Assembly (NCBI GenBank): GCA_012960035.1
Contig: DUBZ01000055.1
Span: 1 to 64,000, forward strand
DNA from: Myxococcales bacterium
GTDB taxonomy: Bacteria > Myxococcota_A > UBA9160 > UBA4427
Reading direction: 5' to 3'
Length of the DNA: 64,000 nucleotides
In this document: positions 35,595-44,002 of the stretch, piece after piece
Layout: every line of letters starts with the position of its first letter
Numbering within the stretch: the stretch's first letter is position 1
Made by a program: the position numbers and the translations under genes
The notes under the pieces: model-generated
What the model saw: only the letters and a program-made list of their open reading frames with translations
Told to the model about the DNA's origin: nothing
Databases searched by the model: none

Positions 35595-36824
35595 ATGTCG
35601 GATCCGACCCGCGAAAGTATGTACAAGCCTCGCCCCGGCGTTCCCGGTGCCCTCGATGGCATTCGCGTGCTCGACTTGACTCTCGCCCGTGCGGGACCCA
35701 CCTGCACGCGACAACTCGCCGACATGGGCGCCGACGTGATTCAGATCAGCAGCCCCGCGCGCGGAGATCTCGGCGGATCGGACGTCCACAATTTGAACCG
35801 CAACAAGCGATCGATTTTGATCGACCTCAAGAGCGAAGCGGGACTGGAAGTTTTCTTTCGACTCGTCGACGCAGCGGACGTCATCGTTGAAAATTTTCGA
35901 GCGCGGGTGAAGGAACGACTTGGGATTGACTATCCCGCAGTCAGCGCACGGAATCCGAAGATTATCTACGCGTCGATTTCGGGTTTTGGACAAGAAGGAC
36001 CGTATCGCGATCGGCCCGGCCTCGATCAAGTCGCGCAGGGCATGGGCGGCCTCATGTCGGTGACGGGGCAACCCGGAAGTGGGCCCTGGCGAACGGGCAT
36101 TGCGGTTTCCGACACGGCGAGCGGCACGTTTCTCACCCAAGGCGTCCTCGCGGCATTGTTCGCCCGGGAACGCACCGGGCACGGCCAGTGGGTGCATACG
36201 TCCTTGCTCGAATCCATGATCAACTTCATGGACTTCCAGGCGACCCGATGGCTGATCGATGACGAGGTGCCACAGCAAGCTGGCAATGATCACCCCACCC
36301 TCTTTCCGATGGGCGCGTTCAAGACGCGCGATGGACACATCAACATTGCGGCGGTGCTGGGTTGGAAGCGGTTTTTAACCGCCATCGATGGGGAAGACAT
36401 TGAAGACAACCCACGATTCGCGGATCACGCGGCTCGGCTTGCCAATCGCGAGGCACTTCAGGCCGCCATCGAAGTGAAGCTATTTGCGCGCCCATCGCGC
36501 GAATGGATCGAAATTTTAAACAAAGCCGATCTTCCGTGTGGCCCCATCTACGCGATGGACGAAGTCTTTGCCGACCCCCAAGTTGAGCACTTGGAGCTTG
36601 CACAGAAGGTCGTACACGAAGTCGACGGCGAGGTGTCGCTCCTGCGTCATCCCGTCACGTTTTCCCAGACCCCCACCCACTTGGAGACGGCAGCGCCTGT
36701 CGCGGGCAGACAAACGGCCGAGATCCTCGCGACATGCGGTTACAGCGACGAGGAAGCGAATGAACTCATCGCATCAGGGGCGGTTGCAACAAAACGAGAC
36801 GTTCCAGAGTGGACTCGCAAATAG
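35595..36824 (+). CDS. CaiB/BaiF family CoA-transferase
   Basis: This is a 409-residue class III CoA-transferase, which moves CoA between acyl groups through an Asp-linked anhydride. Motifs are GIRVLDLTLARAGPTCTRQL, GADVIQI, NRNKRSILIDLKS, DVIVENFRA, YASISGFGQEGPYRDRPGLD with the catalytic Asp, and GHGQWVHTSLLES. Length and order match the family. It lies between a crotonase gene and two oxygenase genes in the same direction, which suggests activation or recycling of an acid handled by these enzymes. Confidence 0.9.
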   Translation: MSDPTRESMYKPRPGVPGALDGIRVLDLTLARAGPTCTRQLADMGADVIQISSPARGDLGGSDVHNLNRNKRSILIDLKSEAGLEVFFRLVDAADVIVENFRARVKERLGIDYPAVSARNPKIIYASISGFGQEGPYRDRPGLDQVAQGMGGLMSVTGQPGSGPWRTGIAVSDTASGTFLTQGVLAALFARERTGHGQWVHTSLLESMINFMDFQATRWLIDDEVPQQAGNDHPTLFPMGAFKTRDGHINIAAVLGWKRFLTAIDGEDIEDNPRFADHAARLANREALQAAIEVKLFARPSREWIEILNKADLPCGPIYAMDEVFADPQVEHLELAQKVVHEVDGEVSLLRHPVTFSQTPTHLETAAPVAGRQTAEILATCGYSDEEANELIASGAVATKRDVPEWTRK

Positions 36825-36890
36825 CGCCACACCGCTCAATCGGCGTTATTCTTCTCAACAACCGCCGCCCCCTTGAACTTGGAGACGACC

Positions 36891-37874
36891 ATGGCCGAAC
36901 TCTGCTATCCGCCAATTCAGATCGATTCCGTACTCGACGACCCCTCGTTGGTGCAGCGTCTTGTCGAAACGAACGCGCCCTATGCACCGGTGCAGCGCTA
37001 TTTCGCTGACGACGCAGAGTTCCAAGCGACCGCTGGCGAAGAGAGTCGAGCCAAACCCATGTTCATCGCGCCGGTGTTTCGCGGCGACTGGGCTTACAAC
37101 AAGCCTCTGATCGAAGGCGTCGAGCCCCTGCTTCAGCATGAAGGCTTCACCCAAGCCGCCCGCGAAATTTTCGGCGCAGACATCGTTCGACCCTTTTCGG
37201 TTTACAGCAATCTCACGTGGCAACTTCCGTTTTCTCAAGGCCCGGGACACATCGACGTCCCCGAGTTTCGCGGCATCAACCGAACCGAATATCCGATCTG
37301 GTTGCTCACGACGATGAATCATTCGCGCCTGTTCGAGGCCGAGCGAATTCAAATCGCTACGACCGTGGCTTGGTTCTATCAAGGTAGCGACGGCGGTTTT
37401 GACTACTGGCCCAACGGCAAAGACGCGGCGCCCAAGAGCCACGAAGGCCACATCTTCAACACGGCGGTCGTGGGCGACAACGATCGAATGTTTCATCGCG
37501 TGCGGCCGACCGGACAAACCGACAAAGGACTGATCTCAGGTCTTTCGCCCGACGCCAAGCTCACCCACCAAAGCGGCTCGACGTGGACCATCGAAGACGA
37601 GGGCAGGACCCGCGCCGAGTTCGATTATGCAGAACTGCGGATTAGCATTTCGTGGAAGGCGTATGCCTTCAAAGACGTCGCAGAAGAGCGCAGCTTCGTC
37701 GAACACGAAAGTGACATGTCGATCGATGAGGTTTGGCGTCGTTTTGCCGGCGACCTCAAGCGAAGAGGCATCGCGGCGGACGTTCCGGCGGAACCGGTGC
37801 GAGACCCGGAATGGATCGCCCTGCTCTCGTCGACCTACGTCGAAGAACCGAGCGTACAGCCCGTGGCCGCTTGA
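36891..37874 (+). CDS. Predicted Fe(II)/2-oxoglutarate-type oxygenase, unknown subfamily
   Basis: This 327-residue protein shows a possible HxD...H metal site: GHIDVPEFRG near residue 120 and DRMFHRVRPTG near 202, with an Arg shortly after the second His. Between them lies an aromatic-rich core (VAWFYQGSDGGFDYWPNG). It belongs to no named family I recognise. The ATG at 36891 has GGAGA 5 bases upstream. Its stop overlaps the TTG start of a clear isopenicillin-N-synthase-like oxygenase, so the two are made together and may act on the same substrate. Confidence 0.6.
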   Translation: MAELCYPPIQIDSVLDDPSLVQRLVETNAPYAPVQRYFADDAEFQATAGEESRAKPMFIAPVFRGDWAYNKPLIEGVEPLLQHEGFTQAAREIFGADIVRPFSVYSNLTWQLPFSQGPGHIDVPEFRGINRTEYPIWLLTTMNHSRLFEAERIQIATTVAWFYQGSDGGFDYWPNGKDAAPKSHEGHIFNTAVVGDNDRMFHRVRPTGQTDKGLISGLSPDAKLTHQSGSTWTIEDEGRTRAEFDYAELRISISWKAYAFKDVAEERSFVEHESDMSIDEVWRRFAGDLKRRGIAADVPAEPVRDPEWIALLSSTYVEEPSVQPVAA

Positions 37875-38812
37875 GCGCCGTCCCCCTCCTCGACCTCGCA
37901 GACTTTCGGTCGAAGGACGATGCGCGCCGCAAGCAATTCAACGCGGGCCTGCGCCACGCGCTCACAGAATTTGGTTTCGTTCGCATCGCGGGCCACGAGA
38001 TTGATGCGAATCTCATTCGGCGCGTGTACGAAGGCTTCGAAGAATTCTTCGCGCGGGATGACGAAGAAAAGGCCGGCTACTCCGGAGTCGTAGGGGGACA
38101 ACGCGGCTTCACGCCAGTTGGCGTCGAACATGCGAAGGATCAAGCGACCCCGGACCTCAAGGAATTCTTTCACATCGGGCGCGAACTCGACCCGAGTCAC
38201 TCGTACTTTTCCGAGTACCCGCCCAACCTGTGGCCAAATGATGCGGACGCCTTGCGACGAGCGTGCCTCGACCTTCATGACGCCCTGGATCGATGCGCGA
38301 TCGCACTCCTCGAAAGTCTCGCGCTGAGCTTCGACTTACCCCAAGACGCATTCGCGCGAATGCTCACCGACGGCAACAGCATCTTGCGCGCCCTTCACTA
38401 TCCACCTGTCGTGCTGCAAAGCGAAGCCGCAATGCGCGCCGCGCCCCACGAAGACATCAACCTCATCACGCTACTCTGCGAAGCCACGGGCGATGGACTC
38501 GAAATCTTGACGCGCGGAGACGAATGGCTGGCGGTTCCCGCGCACCCAGGAGAAATCATCGTCGACGCCGGCGACATGTTGTCGCGGATTACGAACGATG
38601 TCGTGCCTTCGGCGACGCATCGAGTGATCGCTGCGCCTCACACCGCTGAAGCGCATCGCTACTCGCTGCCCTACTTCGCACACCCATTTCCGTCCTGCGA
38701 CTTGAGCGTGCGCGACAGCTTCGTCGAGCCCGGAGCTCAGCCCAAGTACCCGACCATCACAGCGGCCGAATTCCTCACCCAGCGGCTGAGAGAAATCGGC
38801 CTAATCGACTAG
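37871..38812 (+). CDS. Isopenicillin N synthase-like Fe(II)/2OG dioxygenase
   Basis: This 313-residue protein has the standard layout: an N-terminal DIOX_N region (VPLLDLADF, LTEFGFVRIAGHEI), the family FTPVGVEHAKD, then the jellyroll with HEDINLITLL (HxD), LPYFAHPFPS, and THRVIAAP with the distal His, followed by HRYSLPYF with the co-substrate Arg. Such enzymes hydroxylate or desaturate small molecules. The TTG at 37871 overlaps the upstream stop (TTGA); the longer open frame lies out of phase with the upstream gene. Confidence 0.88.
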   Translation: MSAVPLLDLADFRSKDDARRKQFNAGLRHALTEFGFVRIAGHEIDANLIRRVYEGFEEFFARDDEEKAGYSGVVGGQRGFTPVGVEHAKDQATPDLKEFFHIGRELDPSHSYFSEYPPNLWPNDADALRRACLDLHDALDRCAIALLESLALSFDLPQDAFARMLTDGNSILRALHYPPVVLQSEAAMRAAPHEDINLITLLCEATGDGLEILTRGDEWLAVPAHPGEIIVDAGDMLSRITNDVVPSATHRVIAAPHTAEAHRYSLPYFAHPFPSCDLSVRDSFVEPGAQPKYPTITAAEFLTQRLREIGLID

Positions 38813-38823
38813 CACCGAGTCAG

Positions 38824-38847
38824 CGTGCTCAGTGGTTCGTGAGCACG
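38824..38847. terminator. Bidirectional hairpin between oxygenase gene and cofH
   Basis: CGTGCTCA (38824-38831) and TGAGCACG (38840-38847) are perfect 8-base arms with an 8-base loop. The cofH stop codon lies within the left arm (38829-38831), and the plus-strand oxygenase gene ends at 38812. No T run. Confidence 0.55.
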
Positions 38848-40082
38848 GGAGTCGGAAGGTTGACTTCGCGCACCCGCGACCCGTCGCGAAAACGTTCGGG
38901 GCCCGCAATGTCGACGCGGGTCTGCGGTTCAAGGGACGGTGGATCGTCGCTCGGGTCTTTGAAGCGTCGCAGCACTTTGTACACCGTGCTCCGCTCGACG
39001 GGCGTGCGGTCGATCTCCCGGACATAGCGCCGGAAGTCTTCCGCCGGCGTGTTCTCTCCGTGATCGGAACCGCTTTCTCGACTGATTGATTCTTCCATCA
39101 ACGTGCCGCCGAAATCGTTCGCGCCGCTACAAAGCGCACGTTGCCCGAGCTTGATTCCCATTTTCACCCAAGACACTTGGATGTTGGTGATCCACGGTCG
39201 CAGGAAGAGCCGCGAGACGGCAACCATGCGCAGGTCTTCGTTCGTCGTCGCACCGGCGCGCGCGCCCATGAAGTTGTAGAGGGTGTTTTTCTCGTGGATG
39301 AAGCCCAACGGAACAAACTCAGTGAAGCCGCCGGTGTCCTTTTGGATCCCGCGCAACAAGTCGAGATGGTTCGCAATGTGTTGCGGCGATTCGATGTGTC
39401 CGTACATCAAGGTCGAGGTCGAACGCAGGCCGATTGAATGCGCGGCGCGCACGATCTCGACCCAGCGATCGGTCTTGAGTTTGTTCGGCGAGAGCACGTT
39501 GCGAACGTCATCGTCCAAAATTTCGGCAGCGGTGCCGGGCATCGTTCCAAGCCCTGCGTCGACGAGCCATTGCAGATACTCGGTGAGTGGCATTCCACTC
39601 TTCTTGTGCCCGTGGTCCATTTCTTCGGGGGAAAACGCGTGGATGTGAAGGTCGGGATAAACCGCCTTGATGGTCTTCAGAATGTGGTGGTAGTGATTGT
39701 GGTCGCGCTGGGGATGGATCCCACCCTGAATGCACACTTCGGTCGCACCGCGCGCAACCGCGTCCGCGCACTTCGCCAGCATTTCTTCATCGGTTCGGTC
39801 GTAGGCGTCCGCTTCGTCGGCGTGACGCGCGAACCCGCAGAAGGAACAGCCCACGTAGCAGACGTTCGTGAAGTTGATGTTGCGACAGACGACGTAGGTG
39901 ATGTCGTCGCCCACGTCTTCGTAGCGCGCCAAGTCCGCTGCTTGGAGAAGCGCGTGCAGGTCCGGCCCATCGGTTTTGAGCAACGTAACGGCGTCGGCGG
40001 TAGAAATTTCGCGCCCCGACAGCGCGGCATCGAGGACGGTCCCGACCTCGGGGGTTAGCGACGCGGACAGTCTTTCGAGCAT
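38829..40082 (-). CDS. cofH: FO synthase subunit CofH
   Basis: This 417-residue radical SAM enzyme is one half of FO synthase, which makes the deazaflavin chromophore of coenzyme F420. The cluster motif CYVGCSFCGFARH near residue 75 gives Cx3Cx2C. Other CofH hallmarks are VVCRNINFTNVC, EVCIQGGIHP, HIHAFSPEEM, GLGTMPGTAAEILDD, TSTLMYGHIE and CSGANDFGGTLMEESISRESG. CofH couples tyrosine with the uracil partner. Its ATG overlaps the cofG TAA by one base (TAATG). The later F420 genes (cofC, cofD, cofE) are not in the window. Confidence 0.94.
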   Translation of the reverse strand: MLERLSASLTPEVGTVLDAALSGREISTADAVTLLKTDGPDLHALLQAADLARYEDVGDDITYVVCRNINFTNVCYVGCSFCGFARHADEADAYDRTDEEMLAKCADAVARGATEVCIQGGIHPQRDHNHYHHILKTIKAVYPDLHIHAFSPEEMDHGHKKSGMPLTEYLQWLVDAGLGTMPGTAAEILDDDVRNVLSPNKLKTDRWVEIVRAAHSIGLRSTSTLMYGHIESPQHIANHLDLLRGIQKDTGGFTEFVPLGFIHEKNTLYNFMGARAGATTNEDLRMVAVSRLFLRPWITNIQVSWVKMGIKLGQRALCSGANDFGGTLMEESISRESGSDHGENTPAEDFRRYVREIDRTPVERSTVYKVLRRFKDPSDDPPSLEPQTRVDIAGPERFRDGSRVREVNLPTPVLTNH

Positions 40083-41320
40083 TACAAAGTCTCCAAGCCA
40101 CTACCCAGATTCTTCTGGGCATAACCTTTGGGATCCATGAACTTTGGCATTGCCTCCCAAATCTTGTCGTCGAACCAGTCTCGGCCCGCGGCGATGTAGT
40201 TGGGATAAACCGGAAGGCGCTCACGTAGCACCTGCCCCGCAGCTTCGGTGCGTTCGCGAAGTTGCGCAAGCGCAGGCCACGGTGCTTCCGGGTTGATGAA
40301 ATCGACGGTCACGGGTGAGACACCGCCCCAATCGTTCAGACCAGAGCGCAACAACATCTCGAGGACCGCAGGCGCGAGGTTTGGCGGCGCCTGAATGTTC
40401 ATCTCGCTGCCGAGGATCAAACGCGCGATCGCGACCCAGCCCGCAACATCACGATCGTCGATCGATTGTACGTCCTTCATCATGGTGTCCGGCTTGGGAT
40501 GAAACGGCTGAACGATGACTTCTTGGATGTGGCCGTACTGCTCGTGCAATTCGTGGATCGCAAACAAGGTATCGACGCGCTCTTCGTCGGTTTCGCCGAT
40601 GCCGAGCAACAAGCCACTTGTGAACGGGATACGGAGTTCGCCCGCTTCGGCGTGCATGCGAATACGCCGAGAAGGTTCTTTGTCGGGCGCGTGAAAGTGC
40701 GGGCCGCCTTTTTCGCGCAGGCGCTGGCTAGTCGATTCCAACATCAACCCGAGCGACGCGTTATAGGGGCGAAGCCTCGCCATCTCGTCTTGATCCATGA
40801 TGCCCGCGTTGGTGTGGGGCAGCATGCCGTTGTCCAGCGCTACGGCGCACGACTCTTCGAGCCAATCGGTCGTCGTGCCCCAGTTGCGTTCAGCCAACCA
40901 ATCGCGATGATAGCGATACGCGATTTCCGGTTTGTCACCGAGACAAAAGAGCGCCTCAATACAACCTGTTTTGGCTCCACCCTGGACCGTGATCGAAACT
41001 TCGTCGAGTTCGAAGTTATGTACGTCTGGGTTGTCGGGTTGCTTCGCAAACGTGCAGTAGTTGCAGCGATTGCGACAAAGGTTGGTCAGTGGAATGAAGA
41101 TATTTTTCGAAACCGTGACGACGTCACCCTTGCCGCGACGTTTGCTTTCCGCGGCCCCTTCAAGGATGACCTCGAACACTGCCGGGTCGCCCAAGCTTGC
41201 GGCGAGACGCCGCGCTGCAATGCGGTCAATCGCTCCGTCGTCGAGCGCGTGCTGAACGAGCCGCTTGGCTTCGTCGACGGAAATACGAGACTGAGATGAG
41301 TCGGAATGGGTTGTGCTCAC
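40082..41320 (-). CDS. cofG: FO synthase subunit CofG
   Basis: This is a 412-residue radical SAM enzyme that completes deazaflavin (FO) formation from the CofH product. The cluster motif is CRNRCNYCTFAK, and SKNIFIPLTNLC precedes it. Further motifs are GCIEALFCLGDKPE, LPHTNAGIM, MLESTS, RIRMHAEAGELRIPFTSG, LLLGIGET, VIVQPFHPK and NDWGGVSPVT. I chose GTG 41320 because AAGGA lies 5 bases upstream; the ATG at 41344 has no ribosome site. It is first in the cofG-cofH pair. An N-terminal extension of about 45 residues before the SAM core is normal for the family. Confidence 0.94.
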   Translation of the reverse strand: MSTTHSDSSQSRISVDEAKRLVQHALDDGAIDRIAARRLAASLGDPAVFEVILEGAAESKRRGKGDVVTVSKNIFIPLTNLCRNRCNYCTFAKQPDNPDVHNFELDEVSITVQGGAKTGCIEALFCLGDKPEIAYRYHRDWLAERNWGTTTDWLEESCAVALDNGMLPHTNAGIMDQDEMARLRPYNASLGLMLESTSQRLREKGGPHFHAPDKEPSRRIRMHAEAGELRIPFTSGLLLGIGETDEERVDTLFAIHELHEQYGHIQEVIVQPFHPKPDTMMKDVQSIDDRDVAGWVAIARLILGSEMNIQAPPNLAPAVLEMLLRSGLNDWGGVSPVTVDFINPEAPWPALAQLRERTEAAGQVLRERLPVYPNYIAAGRDWFDDKIWEAMPKFMDPKGYAQKNLGSGLETL

Positions 41321-41344
41321 GCTCTTCCTTGGAATAGCTTCCAT

Positions 41345-42033
41345 GCGGTTTGCGAGTCAGGCGCACGACCCAGCCGGACCGCTCCCGGGTGAAGGCCGGG
41401 ACTATACCGCACGCGAACTCACGCGGGCTGCACTCCTTCACCACAGGTTCTGCGCCAAAGCTGCGCGTTCCATTCTTTGGGACGCGCCAAGGCCCAGACA
41501 CTCGCCTCGATCCAGGGAAACCGTGGCACAGAACACAATTGTTGCCGTGAATGTTGGTGATCTTTGAGATGACGGGAGACTCACCGAATGCACGAATTGT
41601 CTCATCAGCAGCGAAACGAACTCCGGCAACTCCACGCGGAAGCGCAGCGCGAAAAACTCGCCGGGCGCTCTCAATCTTCTATGAAGCCCCGCGAATGCTC
41701 CCCACTCAATGCGATGCATGGCGAATGTGCGCGTCTCTCGAAAAGAAATTGGGACGTCCGGGCCACGCGCTCGAAACCCTGTTTGAAGACTTGATCGAAC
41801 GCTGCGCGGACGAAGACCTCGCACTGGTTCTCGCGGCGCGGTCGCGCATCACCTGGTCGCCGCAACACGTGTAGTTGTGGCTCGAAAGCTGTGTCCGTGA
41901 AATCGTTTCCGGCGAGGGGCGAACTCGGCGTCTGCGCTACGGAGACGGTTGAGAATCGCCCGATTTTGCAGCGAGCCAAATTCGCGCTACACGATCCTCA
42001 TCAGAAAATGTTTCCAAACCACGAGGATCACCC
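41345..42033. other. Mostly non-coding stretch with one broken reading frame
   Basis: Between cofG and the cupin gene there is no intact gene. The only protein-like signal is the frameshifted pair at 41588-41877, listed separately. The cofG promoter should lie at the left end. I see no structured RNA or repeats. Confidence 0.5.
41588..41877 (+). pseudogene. Frameshifted small gene of unknown function
   Basis: An ATG at 41588 opens MHELSHQQRNELRQLHAEA and then QREKLAG, a regular helix. The same frame then degrades, whereas the -1 frame continues with RALSIFYEAPRM, then CDAWRMCASLEKKLGRPGHA, LETLFEDLIERCADEDLALV and a TAG ending about 41874. Joined, they would give a helical protein of about 95 residues. 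A single-base change near 41667 would restore the frame. It is either a pseudogene or a sequencing error. Confidence 0.4.
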
Positions 42034-42501
42034 ATGGACCGAAACGCATTCGACCCAAGCCTGTACAAATGGCGCGAAGTCGTCGGAACTCCCGACCTTT
42101 CTTATAAGGTGCGCCACGACTACACGCTTCTCGGCTATGACGTCGCGGCCGGCACCCTCGACATGATGGTGCGCTGGGCGGGAGACGGCGGGCATTGTCC
42201 ACTGCATCGCCACACGGCCACCACCACGGTGCTCGTCATCGACGGCGAACAACACCTGACCGACGTGCTTGCGGACGGATCTCCGGGCGAGCACAAAGTT
42301 CGGACTGCCGGCGACTACGCCTTAAGCGTTGGCGACGATCAGCGCCCACACTTTGAACGAGGCGGCGAAGCCGGCGGACTCGCTTTCTTTGGTGCCCACT
42401 GCGCTAACGGTCGGCTCTACCAGCTCCTCGACGAAGACCTGAAGGTCATCGCCGACGTCACGATCGAAACGCTCGTGGCCGATTGGCAAGAGAACGCCTA
42501 A
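42034..42501 (+). CDS. Cupin-domain protein
   Basis: This is a 155-residue single-domain cupin. The first metal motif is HCPLHRHTATTTVLVIDGEQ, and the second is reduced (GDDQRPHFERGGEAGG). Cupins of this size include dioxygenases, isomerases and storage or sensor proteins; the ligand cannot be inferred. The ATG at 42034 has GAGG 7 bases upstream. Its stop is only 8 bases from the stop of the convergent P450 gene. Confidence 0.78.
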   Translation: MDRNAFDPSLYKWREVVGTPDLSYKVRHDYTLLGYDVAAGTLDMMVRWAGDGGHCPLHRHTATTTVLVIDGEQHLTDVLADGSPGEHKVRTAGDYALSVGDDQRPHFERGGEAGGLAFFGAHCANGRLYQLLDEDLKVIADVTIETLVADWQENA

Positions 42502-42508
42502 CGAATTT

Positions 42509-43816
42509 TCAGTTCCCGGTGTAACGAACGGGCAAGCGCTGGATTGCCGGCACATGCAGATGGGGAACTCGCTCTTCGCGCCCTGCCAGTTCCATGTCGG
42601 GAAGAATGGGAAGCAGAGACCGAACCGCCGCGCGGAGCTCCCACCGCGCAAGATTTGCACCAAGGCAGAAGTGCGCGCCGTAGCCACCGAACGCGAGATG
42701 GTGGTTCGGTGAGCGTGTGATGTCGAAACGATAGGGCTCGTCGAAAACGTCTTCGTCGCGATTCGCCGACGGATAGAACATGCCGACGTCCTCACCCGCT
42801 CGAATTTTCTGTCCACCAAGCTCGAAGTCTTCTACGGCGGTGCGCGCAAACTGAACCACCGGCGACGTCCAACGCAGCATTTCTTCCACTGCGGAGACCA
42901 CGAGGCTTGGATCGGCACAAAGCTTTGCACATTCGTCGGGATGCTCGAGCAGGGCTTGAACGCCACCACTGGTGGCATTCCGGGTGGTTTCGTTTCCCGC
43001 GGCAAGCAGCACTACGAGATAACCTTGCAGCTGCTGTTCGGTGAGGGGCGCACCATCGATCTTTGCACGAACGAGCACGCTCGCAAGATCGTCCCCGGTT
43101 GCGCCCTTCTTCCGGCGATCTGCGATCAGGTCTTCCATGTACTGCCGCAGCTCATTGGCCGCACGCATGATGACTTCCACCAAGTTTTCACCGGGCCGAA
43201 TGTAGTCGGGCTCATGGGCGTTGAGCATCACATTGGTCAGCACCTTGAGATGCTTCCAGTCGTCACTCGGGAGGCCCATCATTTCACCGATGGTTGCGAG
43301 CGGCAGCTTGATCGCAAAGCTTTCCACGAAGTCACAACTGCCTTCGCTCGCGGTGTCTTCGCGCAGGCGCTCTCGAAACTCGGCCGCAAATTCAACGGCC
43401 ATGCTTTCGATGTGGCGTTCGAGCTTGCGCAGGGCCGCGGGCGTAAAGGCACGCGCGGTCAGCAGTCGAAACTTCTTGTGGCGCGGGTCGTCCATCATGA
43501 TGAAGTCATGAGGCTCGTCGGGATCCCACCCGAGCGTTTCGGCGCGCGACTTCAAGTTCATTTCCATGTACTGGTCTTCGAGGGTGCTGGCGAGCCTGAG
43601 ACGGCGACTGTTCACGAAGACGTTTGAGTTCTTCGAAATCGCGAGCACGTGCTTGTGCTTCGTGATCGCCCAAAAGGGGTCGATGCCCGGCCGTTCGTAC
43701 CAGAACACCGGCGCTTCGCGGCGCAGATGGTCCCATTCCGCGTAGGGATAGCCGCGGCTCACATACAGGCTGGTGTCCGTGACATCGAGCGTGTCGAGGT
43801 TGAGTTCTGCGCTCAC
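42509..43816 (-). CDS. Cytochrome P450 (first of a divergent pair)
   Basis: This 435-residue soluble bacterial P450 has all core motifs: HDFIMMDDPRHKKFR (helix C), the oxygen-activating LLAAGNETTRNA in helix I, EEMLRW as the ExxR helix, and the heme loop FGGYGAHFCLGANLARWE with the ligand Cys near 383. The GTG at 43816 has GGAGG 8 bases upstream; the longer open frame reads into the intergenic region. It needs a ferredoxin or reductase encoded elsewhere. It is divergent from a second P450 gene across 186 bases. Confidence 0.93.
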   Translation of the reverse strand: MSAELNLDTLDVTDTSLYVSRGYPYAEWDHLRREAPVFWYERPGIDPFWAITKHKHVLAISKNSNVFVNSRRLRLASTLEDQYMEMNLKSRAETLGWDPDEPHDFIMMDDPRHKKFRLLTARAFTPAALRKLERHIESMAVEFAAEFRERLREDTASEGSCDFVESFAIKLPLATIGEMMGLPSDDWKHLKVLTNVMLNAHEPDYIRPGENLVEVIMRAANELRQYMEDLIADRRKKGATGDDLASVLVRAKIDGAPLTEQQLQGYLVVLLAAGNETTRNATSGGVQALLEHPDECAKLCADPSLVVSAVEEMLRWTSPVVQFARTAVEDFELGGQKIRAGEDVGMFYPSANRDEDVFDEPYRFDITRSPNHHLAFGGYGAHFCLGANLARWELRAAVRSLLPILPDMELAGREERVPHLHVPAIQRLPVRYTGN

Positions 43817-44002
43817 GGGTTTGGCCTCCAACTGGGTTCGGTCCGACGAAGCATGGTTGAAATTCACTCCACGCCCAAAGTGTGTCAACTCACGTTCGAG
43901 AAGCAGGACGCAGATCGAGTACATGCACTACCCTCGTCGGCGCCCGGTACAAAGCCACAGAGACAAGACGGAGAGCTTTCGTCAATTTCGGGGAACCCCA
44001 TT

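Noticed and set aside
43649-44002. N-terminal extension of the second P450 from a start at 43649
   Set aside because: This part runs antisense through the neighbouring P450 gene. The TTG at 44003 has a ribosome site and gives a normal P450 start.
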